In this document: positions 53,159-61,512 of the stretch, piece by piece
Layout of the letters: each line of letters starts with the position of its first letter
How positions within the stretch are numbered: the stretch's first letter is position 1
Source of the DNA: Planctomycetota bacterium
GTDB taxonomy: Bacteria > Planctomycetota > SZUA-567 > H5-PLA8
Length of the DNA stretch: 64,000 bases
Reading direction: 5' to 3'
Assembly (NCBI GenBank): GCA_015075375.1
Contig: JABTUM010000002.1
Span: 591,393-655,392, forward strand
Position numbers and translations under genes: made by a program
The notes under the pieces: generated by a model
Told to the model about the DNA's origin: nothing
Database searches by the model: none
Seen by the model: only the letters and a program-made list of their open reading frames with translations

Positions 53159-54070
53159 TTGGCCGTTTCCAGTTCCAAGACCGAAGCCGTTGGGCACGAT
53201 GCGGCGGCCTTTCTCGAGCGCGCCCGCGTTTTCGTCGATGCCGAGTTGGATCGCTTCCTGCCGGCTGAATCGGATGTACCGCAGACGCTTCACAAGGCCA
53301 TGCGCTATTCGCTTTTCGCCGGTGGCAAACGCTTACGGCCGGCTTTGGCCTTGGCCGCCAGCGAAGCCGTGGGCGGAACCTTCGCCGACGCCGCGCCCGT
53401 GGCCTGCACGGTCGAGATGATCCACACCTACTCCCTGATTCACGACGACCTCCCGGCCATGGACGACGACGACCTGCGCCGCGGACGTCCGACCTGCCAT
53501 AAGGTCTTTGGCGACGCCATGGCGATCCTGGCGGGCGATGCGCTCCTGACTCTCGCCTTCGAAGCCCTCACCACATGTGCAAAAAAGGAACGCGTGGCGG
53601 AGATCGTTCGCGATGTCGCACGTGCATCCGGCACCCATGGCATGGTGGGTGGACAAGTGCTTGATATAGAAGGAGAGGGCCAGCCGGCCACTTTGGCCTC
53701 AGTCCGGGCGATCCATGAATGGAAGACGGCGGCACTGATTGCGGGGAGCTGTACAGCGGGAGCACTGGCTGGCGGCGCTACCCAAACAGAATACGAAAAT
53801 ATTGCCAACTTTGGAAAAAAGATAGGTCTGGCGTTCCAGATACTCGACGATATATTGGACGAGACCAGCTCGCCAGAACAGCTAGGAAAGACGCCTGGTA
53901 AGGATGCCCAGGCAGGCAAGGCGACTTACCCACGTGTGATGGGCCTGGAGAAGGCGAAGGTAGAGGCCCAAAAGCTTGTGGATGAGGCCTTGGCTGAACT
54001 CCATACGTTAGGTGCACGTGCGCAGACGTTGGAGCGGCTGGCGAGGTTTGTGGTGGAGAGAAGAAACTGA
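53159..54070 (+). CDS. ispA: Trans-prenyl diphosphate synthase (farnesyl/geranylgeranyl type)
   Basis: 303 residues from the TTG chosen by its AAGGAG site, close to the about 300 of IspA. The first Asp-rich motif is HDDLPAMDDDDLRRG and the second is FQILDDILDETSS; GGKRLRPAL and KTAALIAGS are also present. It condenses isopentenyl diphosphate with allylic diphosphates to make C15 or C20 precursors for quinones, undecaprenyl carriers or hopanoids. Chain length cannot be set from sequence alone. dxs follows, 83 nt downstream, which matches the usual ispA-dxs pairing of the MEP pathway. The DNA changes style near 53575: the 3' part is lower in GC with different codons. Confidence 0.9.
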   Translation: MAVSSSKTEAVGHDAAAFLERARVFVDAELDRFLPAESDVPQTLHKAMRYSLFAGGKRLRPALALAASEAVGGTFADAAPVACTVEMIHTYSLIHDDLPAMDDDDLRRGRPTCHKVFGDAMAILAGDALLTLAFEALTTCAKKERVAEIVRDVARASGTHGMVGGQVLDIEGEGQPATLASVRAIHEWKTAALIAGSCTAGALAGGATQTEYENIANFGKKIGLAFQILDDILDETSSPEQLGKTPGKDAQAGKATYPRVMGLEKAKVEAQKLVDEALAELHTLGARAQTLERLARFVVERRN

Positions 54071-54141
54071 AGGCGACACCCGTGAACGAGCGCCCGGTTG
54101 GAACCGTCGAGTCGGACGGGACGACCGTGTTGCGGACCTCT

Positions 54142-54148
54142 AAGGAGG
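54142..54148 (+). promoter_or_regulatory. Ribosome-binding site that sets the dxs start
   Basis: AAGGAGG lies five bases ahead of the ATG at 54154, so an earlier in-frame start at 54082 is rejected. Confidence 0.75.
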
Positions 54149-54153
54149 ACGTG

Positions 54154-56166
54154 ATGAGCGGCAATCAAGGTGTGCTGGGCAACCAGGCTTCCAGCGCTTC
54201 GTCGGATGAGATTCTGCGCAAGGCCGCGCAGATCATCGGCGCCGAAGAGGCCGATATTCCGTGCCCGATTCCGCAGCCCTTCCTCGACCACATCAAGGGT
54301 CATGAGGACGTGGTGCAGATCCCCATGGCGCTCTTGCCCAAGCTGGCGCACGAGATCCGCGAAAAGATTCACGCGTCGGTGAAGGTGACGGGCGGGCACC
54401 TGGCGAGCAATTTGGGCGTCACGGAACTGTCCATCGCGCTGCACCGCGTCTTCGACTTCCGCAAAGACCGCCTGATCATGGATGTCGGCCACCAAGTCTA
54501 TCCGCACAAGATGCTGACGGGCCGCGCCGGGCGCTTCCATACGCTGCGCCAAGCCGACGGGCTGGCCGGTTTCCCCGACCATCGCGAAGATCCGGTCTAC
54601 GACCTGTTCCATACCAGCCATGCGGGCATGGCGACGAGCATGACGCTGGGCATGGCCATCGCCGAGCATCGCCGCGGGCTGAAGAACCATCACATTGCGC
54701 TGGTCGGCGACGGCGCGATGACGTGCGGCGCGACGTTCGAGGCGCTCAATCACGGCGGCCACATCCACGAAGACATGCTGGTGATCTTCAACGACAACGG
54801 CTGCAGCATCAGCGCCAACGTCGGCGCGCTCTCTTCGACGTGCAGCAAGATCCGCAAGACGGGTATCTTCAAGCGCGCGAAGGATTTCGGGCGCGAGGTG
54901 CTCGAAAAGATGCCCTACGGCAAGAACGCCGAGCGCATCGCCGAACAGATGCTGGGCGTGGCCAGCCACCTGACGCATTCGCCCGGCGCGATTTTCATGG
55001 ACTTGGGCTTCCGCTACTACGGTCCGGTGGACGGTCACGACTTCGAGTCGCTCCACGAGTGGCTGGAAGAGATGAAGTCGATCAAGGGTCCGAAGCTGCT
55101 CCACGTGGTCACGCACAAGGGCCGCGGCTTGCAGTGGGCGGAAGAAGATCCGATCAACTGGCACGGCGCCAAGCCCTACGAAGTCCAGAACGGCACGGCG
55201 GTGATCAAGAAGTCGAGCAAGCCCGCGCCGGTCGATTACTGCAACGTGGTGAGCGATACGATCCTCAAGCGCGCCAAGGCCGACAAGAACATTGTCGCGA
55301 TTACGGCGGCGATGGCCGAAGGCACGACGCTCTCGAAGGTGCGCAGCGAGTTGCCCGACCAGTTCATCGACGTGGGCATCTGCGAGCAGCACGCGACGGC
55401 ACTGGCCGCGGCCATGCGCAAGGGCGGCGTCAACGCGGTAGCCTGCATTTACTCCAGCTTTCTGCAGCGCGCCGTGGACCAGCTCTTCCACGAAGTCAGC
55501 CTGCAGGACGGCATCCCGATCACGATCTGCATGGACCGCGCGGGCCTGTGCGGAGACGACGGCGCCACGGCCAACGGCGTCTTCGATCTGGCTTACATGC
55601 GCGCGTTCCCGCACTTCGTCCTGATGGCACCGAAGGACGGGGTCGAGACCGAAGCGATGGTTAACTGGGCGATCGATTCGGACAAGCCCTGCTTTATCCG
55701 CACGCCGAAGGAACCCAGCGCGCTGGCGATGACGAAGGAATTCAAGCCGCTCGAACTGGGCAAGGGCGAGATCGTGCGCCAGGGTGAAGGCCAGGTGGCT
55801 TTCCTCGCGTACGGCGCGATGGTGGTGCGCTGTATGCAGGCCGCCGAGAAGCTGGAAAAAGAGCACGGGATCAAGGCGACCGTCGCGAACGCGCGCTTCT
55901 GCAAGCCGCTGGACACCGAACTGGTGGCGCAGCTCCTGGACGGCCATCAGCAGGTCTTCACGGCCGAAGACCACCAGCTCCAGAACGGGTTCGGAACCGC
56001 CGTATTGGAAGCCTGCAACGACCTGAGCCTCGATACGCGGAAGATCACGCGCTTGGGCATCCCCGACCTGTACGTCTACCACGGCAAGCGCGACTGGCAG
56101 TTGGCGCAGGTCGGGCTGGACTGCGACGGGATCGTGGCTTCGGTCCTGAAGAAAGTCAAAAAGTAG
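54154..56166 (+). CDS. dxs: 1-deoxy-D-xylulose-5-phosphate synthase
   Basis: 670 residues. Hallmarks: GGHLASNLGVTELSIALHRVFD, DVGHQVYPHKMLTGR, the ThDP motif GDGAMTCGATFEALNHGG with ND (FNDNGCSIS), GPVDGHD, and the transketolase middle motif DVGICEQHATALAAAM. The enzyme joins pyruvate and glyceraldehyde-3-phosphate with ThDP and Mg, the first MEP-pathway step. The protein is divergent in places: LFHTSHAGMATSMTLGMA replaces the usual GTGHSS region and TAEDHQLQNGFG the usual T.EE...GG. It is paired with the prenyl synthase upstream and followed by a strong terminator. Confidence 0.93.
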   Translation: MSGNQGVLGNQASSASSDEILRKAAQIIGAEEADIPCPIPQPFLDHIKGHEDVVQIPMALLPKLAHEIREKIHASVKVTGGHLASNLGVTELSIALHRVFDFRKDRLIMDVGHQVYPHKMLTGRAGRFHTLRQADGLAGFPDHREDPVYDLFHTSHAGMATSMTLGMAIAEHRRGLKNHHIALVGDGAMTCGATFEALNHGGHIHEDMLVIFNDNGCSISANVGALSSTCSKIRKTGIFKRAKDFGREVLEKMPYGKNAERIAEQMLGVASHLTHSPGAIFMDLGFRYYGPVDGHDFESLHEWLEEMKSIKGPKLLHVVTHKGRGLQWAEEDPINWHGAKPYEVQNGTAVIKKSSKPAPVDYCNVVSDTILKRAKADKNIVAITAAMAEGTTLSKVRSELPDQFIDVGICEQHATALAAAMRKGGVNAVACIYSSFLQRAVDQLFHEVSLQDGIPITICMDRAGLCGDDGATANGVFDLAYMRAFPHFVLMAPKDGVETEAMVNWAIDSDKPCFIRTPKEPSALAMTKEFKPLELGKGEIVRQGEGQVAFLAYGAMVVRCMQAAEKLEKEHGIKATVANARFCKPLDTELVAQLLDGHQQVFTAEDHQLQNGFGTAVLEACNDLSLDTRKITRLGIPDLYVYHGKRDWQLAQVGLDCDGIVASVLKKVKK

Positions 56167-56190
56167 CGTTTAGACGCCTGCGGGCGTACA

Positions 56191-56228
56191 CGGGGCGGGA
56201 CGCGGCAAGCGTCCCGCCCCGTTTTGTT
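56191..56228 (+). terminator. Strong rho-independent terminator after dxs
   Basis: CGGGGCGGGACGC (56191-56203) pairs perfectly with GCGTCCCGCCCCG (56209-56221) across the loop GGCAA and is followed by TTTTGTTT. It ends the ispA-dxs transcript. Confidence 0.92.
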
Positions 56229-56316
56229 TGGGGTGGGATTTCCGCCGCACATGACGAAGCATCCCGGACGCGTTATCCTCTCACGCGGGTGATCGGCAAC
56301 GAACGGGGAGCGGCGC

Positions 56317-57240
56317 ATGGCAGAACAGCTCGGCTATTTCGACCTGCAGAATAACGGCTACAAGGGCATCGATTTCCATAAGGACGACCTGACCGGCGAG
56401 GAACTCCGCCACGTCTGTGACGCGTTGAAGGCGGACGGCAACGACGGCTTTTTACTCACCATCACGACCGAGCACATCGGCATGATGTGCGACCGGCTCA
56501 GCCGGGTGGCGAAGCTGCGCGCGCAGGACAAGCTGCTCCAGTCAATGATCTGGGGCATTCACATCGAAGGGCCGTTTCTGAACGAAGAGCCCGGGTACAA
56601 GGGCGCGCATCCGGCGGATGCGATTCATCCGGCTAATGTGGACGAAATGAAGCGGCTCCTCGATGCCGCGGAAGGGCTGACGAAGCTGGTGACGCTGGCC
56701 CCCGAACGCGATCCGGGCTTCGCGACGACGAAGTTTCTGCGCAGCCAAAAGGTGGTGGTGAGCGCCGGGCACTGCAACGCGACGCTGGATGAACTGAAAG
56801 CCGGGATCGAAGCGGGCGTCTCGATGTTCACGCATCTGGGCAACGGGTGTCCGATGCAGATGCACCGGCACGAGAATATCGTTCAGCGCGCACTGAGCCT
56901 GTACAAGCACCTGTGGCTGTGCTTCATCCCGGATGGGGCGCACGTGGCGTTTCCGGCGCTGGGGAATTACCTGCGTGCGGCGGGCTTCGAGCGGACGTGC
57001 GTCGTGACCGACGCCATCGCGGCGGCCGGGATGGGTCCGGGACGGTATAAGCTGGGGCGCTGGGATTTGACGTTGGGCGAGGACATGGTCGCTCGCGCGC
57101 CGGACGGCAGCCACCTGGTGGGTGCGGCGATCACGATGCCGCAGTGCGAGAAGAATCTGATCGAAAAGGTGGGCCTGACGCGCGACGAGGCGCGGCGGCT
57201 GTTGTGCGTGAATCCGCGCAAGGCGATGGGGTTGGCGTGA
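56317..57240 (+). CDS. NagA-like N-acetylglucosamine-6-phosphate deacetylase-family hydrolase
   Basis: 307 residues after GGGGAG six bases ahead of the ATG. NagA signatures are present: GIHIEGPF (E84 as metal ligand), AGHCNA (H152), FTHLGNG (H173), PDGAHV (H209) and TDAIAAAG (D232). It lacks the N-terminal about 50-residue beta-barrel half found in NagA, so it is about 70 residues shorter. The reaction is likely removal of an acetyl group from an amino-sugar phosphate or a related amide; the exact substrate is uncertain. No nagB or sugar transporter is next to it. The strong terminator upstream makes it an independent unit. Confidence 0.8.
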   Translation: MAEQLGYFDLQNNGYKGIDFHKDDLTGEELRHVCDALKADGNDGFLLTITTEHIGMMCDRLSRVAKLRAQDKLLQSMIWGIHIEGPFLNEEPGYKGAHPADAIHPANVDEMKRLLDAAEGLTKLVTLAPERDPGFATTKFLRSQKVVVSAGHCNATLDELKAGIEAGVSMFTHLGNGCPMQMHRHENIVQRALSLYKHLWLCFIPDGAHVAFPALGNYLRAAGFERTCVVTDAIAAAGMGPGRYKLGRWDLTLGEDMVARAPDGSHLVGAAITMPQCEKNLIEKVGLTRDEARRLLCVNPRKAMGLA

Positions 57241-57376
57241 GACGGCGTCCAGAGTCAGATTTGTAGGCCCGTTCCATTGGGATCAATAATTCCTTTTGAA
57301 GCCGCTTCTCGCATTTTCGATAAGGCTTATGAGCAGCGTGTTTTAGGCCGGTGAATTGGGAGCCAGGAAACCAAGT

Positions 57377-57841
57377 ATGCCTACCTTCTTGAAAGCATTC
57401 GGGATTGGCGGCTTGATGGTCGTGCTCGGAATCTTCTGGGTACAGCGAGACATGCGTTTAAGGATATGGGGGCAAGAAACGGACGCCTTGCTCACGGGGG
57501 ATTGGGAATCCACCGGTGCCAGGAGAGGTGGCAAGCACCGTAAGATTTCCTACACCTTTACGCCCGATCCCAGCCAGCCTCGCGTACAAGGGGGTGCCAC
57601 GGTGCCCGACGAATGGGTGCCACCGGGCACTACCGTTAAGGTCGAGTACCTGCCATCGGATCCCAAGGTCAATCGTATGGTCGGACAAGGCGGAGTAACA
57701 GGATACCTCCTGATTTTGGCCGGCCTTGGAATAAGCGGTGTGGGAGTTTATCTCGTTATGAACGAGAGCGTCAAAGATTCTCATGCCACCGCAACACCCA
57801 TAGATGCTCGTCCCAAGATCGTTCGCAAGCTGCTAGATTAG
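57377..57841 (+). CDS. DUF3592-like membrane protein
   Basis: 154 residues from the ATG at 57377 with AGGAA ahead; an upstream TTG start in frame is less likely. Two membrane helices (FLKAFGIGGLMVVLGIFWV at about 4-22 and GYLLILAGLGISGVGVYLV at about 110-130) flank a soluble sheet-rich domain (HRKISYTFTPDPS, PPGTTVKVEYLPSDPKVNRM). That 'ytf...g..v.v.YlPsdP..nr' pattern is typical of DUF3592. Function is unknown. Lower GC than its neighbours. It lies between the NagA-like gene and the thiolase gene, both on the same strand. Confidence 0.75.
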   Translation: MPTFLKAFGIGGLMVVLGIFWVQRDMRLRIWGQETDALLTGDWESTGARRGGKHRKISYTFTPDPSQPRVQGGATVPDEWVPPGTTVKVEYLPSDPKVNRMVGQGGVTGYLLILAGLGISGVGVYLVMNESVKDSHATATPIDARPKIVRKLLD

Positions 57842-57871
57842 CCACTGGATTTTAAGGACCGGAGACTACCC

Positions 57872-59053
57872 ATGTCCAACCCCGTGATTCTGTCCGCCGT
57901 CCGAACGCCGATCGGGAAGTTTCTCGGCGGCTTATCCGGGTTGACCGCCACCGAGCTGGGCGCGCGGGTTTACAAAGAGGCGCTGGCGCGCGCCGGGGTG
58001 GCGCCCGAGCTGGTTGACGAAGCGATCCTGGGCAACGTGCTCACGGCCGGGTTGGGGCAGGCTCCGGCGCGGCAGGCGGCGTTGAAGGCCGGTTGTCCGG
58101 AATCGATCCCCGCTTTCGCCGTGAACAAGGTTTGCGGCTCGGGCCTGAAGGCGGTGATGCTGGCCGCTCAGGCGATCAAGGCCGGCGATGCGAAGGCCGT
58201 CCTCGCGGGCGGCGCCGAGAGCATGTCCAACGCGCCGCATTTGATCCGAAGGCATCGCGCGGGGAACCCGTACGGGCACGGGATTCTGGAAGATACCCTC
58301 CTGACCGACGGCCTCGAATGCGCTTTCGAGAAGTGGCATATGGGCAGCGCGGCGGAGCACATCGCCAAACGCTTCGACGTTTCGCGCGAGGATATGGACC
58401 GCTTCGCCTACGAGAGCCACCGGCGCGCCGTAGCCGCGCAGGAAGCGGGGCTGTTCAAAAAGGAAATGGTGGCCGTCGAGATCGCGCAGCGCAAGGGACC
58501 GGCCATGGTGGCGGATAAGGACGAGAGCCCCCGCGCGGATACGTCGCTGGAGCGGCTGGCGAAGCTGCCGCCGGCCTTCCAGAAGGACGGCTGCGTGACG
58601 GCCGGAAACGCGAGTTCGCTTAACGACGGCGCCGCGGCGCTGCTGGTGGCCGACGAAACCTGGTCCAAGGAACAGGGCAAGAAGCCGATCGGCCGGATTC
58701 TCGCCTACGCCACGGCGGGCGTCGCGCCGAAGGATATCTTTCACGCGCCTTCCCTGGCCGTTCCCGCGGCGTTGGCCAAGGCGGGATTTAAGTTGTCCGA
58801 CGTGGACTTGTTCGAACTGAACGAAGCCTTCGCCGCGCAGGCGGTCGCGAACGTCAAGCATATGGAAATCGATCCGTCCAAAGTGAACGTGCACGGCGGC
58901 GCGGTGGCGCTGGGGCATCCGATCGGCGCCAGCGGCGCTCGGGTGCTGGTGACGCTCCTGCATGCGCTGGAAGCCCGCAGCGGAAAATTGGGCGTGGCGA
59001 GCCTGTGCTTGGGCGGCGGGAACGCGGTGGCGATGGTGGTGGAGCGGGTTTAA
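57872..59053 (+). CDS. Acetyl-CoA acetyltransferase (thiolase)
   Basis: 393 residues. Catalytic residues fit thiolase: C88 in NKVCGSGLKAV, H349 in ALGHPIGASG and C379 in SLCLGGGNA. It condenses two acetyl-CoA to acetoacetyl-CoA or cleaves 3-ketoacyl-CoA. The enoyl-CoA hydratase and 3-hydroxyacyl-CoA dehydrogenase genes lie just across a convergent junction, so together they form a short-chain acyl-CoA set. A phosphobutyrylation or butyryl-CoA function cannot be told. GGAG-like ACCGGAG lies ahead of the ATG at 57872. It converges on the epimerase gene, 5 nt away. Confidence 0.93.
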   Translation: MSNPVILSAVRTPIGKFLGGLSGLTATELGARVYKEALARAGVAPELVDEAILGNVLTAGLGQAPARQAALKAGCPESIPAFAVNKVCGSGLKAVMLAAQAIKAGDAKAVLAGGAESMSNAPHLIRRHRAGNPYGHGILEDTLLTDGLECAFEKWHMGSAAEHIAKRFDVSREDMDRFAYESHRRAVAAQEAGLFKKEMVAVEIAQRKGPAMVADKDESPRADTSLERLAKLPPAFQKDGCVTAGNASSLNDGAAALLVADETWSKEQGKKPIGRILAYATAGVAPKDIFHAPSLAVPAALAKAGFKLSDVDLFELNEAFAAQAVANVKHMEIDPSKVNVHGGAVALGHPIGASGARVLVTLLHALEARSGKLGVASLCLGGGNAVAMVVERV

Positions 59054-59058
59054 GCGCG

Positions 59059-59898
59059 TTAGCCCGTCCGCCAACTGAACTCCGGCTTCCACTTCAACAG
59101 CCGTTCGGCTTTCGAAAGATCGTAGAACCCGGCGAATCCTTCCAGCGGCTTGCGTAGCGGCACGCCGGGGTGGAAGGTTCGCGCCAGTTCGGCCGACGGA
59201 AGCAGCGCGGTGGAATCGGCCGCGACGATGAAAAACGCTTCGTGGCCTTTCCAGTCCGCTTCCAGCGCCAATCGGTTGGCGCGGACGACGTCGCGCATAT
59301 CCACATAACCCCACAGATGCTTCGCGCCGTCGGCCGGGTTGCTTTCCTGCTTTCGCTTGCGCCATTCCGCATAGTGTTCCGGCGCGACGACCCCGTGGTA
59401 GCGCAGGCTCGAAATGGTCAAATCCTCGTAGCGCCGCGCAAAGCTGTCGGCCGTCGCTTCGCCCACCCATTTGCTGAGGCCGTAGCATTCTTCGTTGTAG
59501 GTCGGATGCGCCTCGTCGAGCGGCAGGTAGTCGAAGCGCGCCGCGCGGCTGTACGAAAGCCCTGTCGCGTTCACGCTGCTGGCGAGACAGATCTTCTTCA
59601 TTCCCAGGATCCGCGCGGATTCGAGGATATGGTACGTGCCGAGGACATTCGTGGCGAAAACCTGGTGGCCTGGCATGCCGAAGGGGGAGGGGATGGCGCC
59701 GAGGTGGACGACGGCTTCGCAGCCGTCGAGGGCGCCGACGGTCTGCCCGAAATCGGTGAGGTCGGCGCGGCGGCGGTCGGGGGCGTGCACTTCGGTGCTG
59801 CGCAGGTCGATCGCGCGGACCTTGTGGCCGTGCGCTTCCAGATCGGCGAGCGTGGCTTTGCCCACCGTTCCGCTGCTGCCCGTGACCGCGATCTTCAT
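59059..59898 (-). CDS. NAD-dependent epimerase/dehydratase (extended SDR)
   Basis: 279 residues after AAAGGA. The NAD motif GSSGTVG lies at 7-13 and the catalytic YxxxK is Y139-K143 (CYGLSKWVGE). VHLGAIPSPFG and NVLGTYHILE are typical of sugar-nucleotide SDRs, and the short length suits uronate dehydrogenase-like or epimerase-like members. The substrate is unknown. It is the last gene of the 59-64 kb operon, 16 nt after the HisN-like gene. Confidence 0.87.
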   Translation of the reverse strand: MKIAVTGSSGTVGKATLADLEAHGHKVRAIDLRSTEVHAPDRRRADLTDFGQTVGALDGCEAVVHLGAIPSPFGMPGHQVFATNVLGTYHILESARILGMKKICLASSVNATGLSYSRAARFDYLPLDEAHPTYNEECYGLSKWVGEATADSFARRYEDLTISSLRYHGVVAPEHYAEWRKRKQESNPADGAKHLWGYVDMRDVVRANRLALEADWKGHEAFFIVAADSTALLPSAELARTFHPGVPLRKPLEGFAGFYDLSKAERLLKWKPEFSWRTG

Positions 59899-59914
59899 GG
59901 GAGTCCTTTGGCGC

Positions 59915-60703
59915 CTATGATTTCCGCGGCTGCTCGGATTTAAGCACGCTCAACACTTCGTCGTACAGCGCCGCGTTGGTCGCGAATGCGTCCTTGCCTC
60001 GGATCGTCGCTTCGCCTTGCCAAGTGGCGAAATGCCCGCCGGCTTCCTGCAAGATGGGCAGAAGCGGCGCGCAGTCCCACGGATGCATGGCGGGATCGAG
60101 CATCACGTCCGCGCGGCCGGTCGCGACGAGCGCGTAGCCGCACGCGTCGCCCCACGTCCGCACGAGGCGGGCTTGCGCGGCCAATCGGTCGTAGGCGTCG
60201 GAACGCTGCTGGCACATGCGCACGTCGCTGGTGAGCAAGGATGCTTCCGAGAGCTTGGCGACGTTCGAGACGCGGCAAGGCCGTCCGTTCCAGCGGCAGC
60301 CCAGGCCGTCCGCTGCGGCGATCATCTCGCCCTGCGCCGGCAGGTACGCGACACCCACCGAGGCCTTGCCGTGCACTTCGATGCCGATCAACGTGCCGTA
60401 GAGGGGCACGCCGGCCACGAACGACTTGGTCCCGTCGATGGGATCGACGATCCAGCGGTAATTCGCGTCACCGGCCTGTTCGCCGTACTCCTCGCCCACG
60501 ATGGCGTGCCCGGGGTAGCGCTTCTGGACGAAGGCGCGAATGAGCTGCTCGGCTTCACGGTCGGCGCGCGTGACGGGCGTCGCGTCGGCCTTCGTTTCGA
60601 CCTCCACGCCGGCGTTGAAGTACGCGAGCGTGCGGCGTCCGGCCAGATACGCGGCCTCCATGGCGGCATCGAGCAGTTCTTGCAGGGACGGTGCGGCGGC
60701 CAC
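59915..60703 (-). CDS. Inositol-monophosphatase-family phosphatase, HisN-like
   Basis: 262 residues from a GTG at 60703, chosen because AAGGAG lies five bases ahead; the frame runs open much further, antisense-like through the hydratase gene, which is not coding in that frame. Metal motifs: VGEEYGE (E71, E72), WIVDPIDGTKSF (D87, D90) and HPWDCAPLLPILQEAGG. FVAGVPLYGTLIGI is typical of the bacterial HisN histidinol-phosphatase branch. It would dephosphorylate histidinol phosphate or an inositol/sugar phosphate. No other his genes lie nearby, so the substrate remains open. Confidence 0.8.
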   Translation of the reverse strand: MAAAPSLQELLDAAMEAAYLAGRRTLAYFNAGVEVETKADATPVTRADREAEQLIRAFVQKRYPGHAIVGEEYGEQAGDANYRWIVDPIDGTKSFVAGVPLYGTLIGIEVHGKASVGVAYLPAQGEMIAAADGLGCRWNGRPCRVSNVAKLSEASLLTSDVRMCQQRSDAYDRLAAQARLVRTWGDACGYALVATGRADVMLDPAMHPWDCAPLLPILQEAGGHFATWQGEATIRGKDAFATNAALYDEVLSVLKSEQPRKS

Positions 60704-60720
60704 GGGTGCTCCTTTTAGGC
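60704..60720 (-). promoter_or_regulatory. Ribosome-binding site that sets the GTG start of the HisN-like gene
   Basis: AAGGAG on the minus strand, five bases ahead of the GTG at 60703 and overlapping the stop of the hydratase gene. It decides the start over the long open frame. Confidence 0.6.
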
Positions 60721-61491
60721 GTGCTTGAAGCTCGCGGGGCGCTTCTCGACAAAGGCGGCCATGCCTTCCTGCGCTTCGCCGTCCTTGAAGCAGGCCGCGA
60801 AAGCCTGGGCTTCCAACGGCATGCCTTCGGACTGTGGCTTTTGCAGGGCTTCGCGCGTCGCGCGCTTGGCCAGGCGCACGGCGCCGGGGCCCTTGGCCAG
60901 AATCGTTTGCGCGAGCTTGCGGGCCGTATCGAGTAGCTGTTCGGGCGGCAAGACCTGCGTCACCAGCCCTAAGCGCAGCGCGTCTTCGGCGGAAATGGCT
61001 TCGCCGCTGAGGATCAGATGCAACGCCGGCCCCAGGCCGACGACGCGCGGGAGGCGCTGCGACCCGCCAAAGCCGGGAATCAGGCCCAAGTTGACTTCGG
61101 GCTGGCCGAGTTTGGTTCCCGACGCCGCGAGACGGATGTCGCAGGCCAGCGCCAGTTCGCACCCGCCGCCCAGCGCCGCGCCGTGCAGCGCCGCGATGGA
61201 GACGATCCCGCTCGACTCGAGGGCGTCGAAGAGCCGCTGGCCGCGTTCGGCGAAGCGCTGCGCGCCGGGCACGTCCAGTTGCGCCATTTCCTTAATGTCC
61301 GCTCCGGCCAGAAAGACCTTGCCGTCGCCGTGCAGGAGGCAGACGCGCGCGCGGCCGCCGGCTTCCAATTCCTTCCAGGCGGCCTCCAATTCGTTCAGGA
61401 CTTCGGACGAAAGGATGTTCAGGCCCTTTTCGCGCGTGAAGGTAATCGTCGCGAGGGCACCGTCTTGGGTGAGGCGCAGGAAATTCGGCAT
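60715..61491 (-). CDS. Enoyl-CoA hydratase/isomerase (crotonase) family protein
   Basis: 258 residues from the ATG at 61491, seven bases after GGAG. Oxyanion-hole segments are LAGADIKEM (61-69) and HGAALGGGCE (103-112); catalytic glutamates fit E112 and E132 (PEVNLGLIPGFGG). It hydrates short-chain enoyl-CoA to 3-hydroxyacyl-CoA. The 3-hydroxyacyl-CoA dehydrogenase is immediately upstream (21 nt) and a thiolase lies close by, so it acts in beta-oxidation or its reverse. Confidence 0.93.
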   Translation of the reverse strand: MPNFLRLTQDGALATITFTREKGLNILSSEVLNELEAAWKELEAGGRARVCLLHGDGKVFLAGADIKEMAQLDVPGAQRFAERGQRLFDALESSGIVSIAALHGAALGGGCELALACDIRLAASGTKLGQPEVNLGLIPGFGGSQRLPRVVGLGPALHLILSGEAISAEDALRLGLVTQVLPPEQLLDTARKLAQTILAKGPGAVRLAKRATREALQKPQSEGMPLEAQAFAACFKDGEAQEGMAAFVEKRPASFKHA

Positions 61492-61512
61492 GGGGCAGCT
61501 CCGGAACCGCAT

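Noticed and set aside
53926..56082. Minus-strand open frame of 718 codons opposite dxs
   Set aside because: The plus strand carries complete ThDP and transketolase motifs; the antisense frame is an effect of high-GC third positions.
60704..61162. N-terminal extension of the HisN-like phosphatase frame
   Set aside because: This part runs through the hydratase gene in another frame; a ribosome-binding site sets the GTG at 60703.
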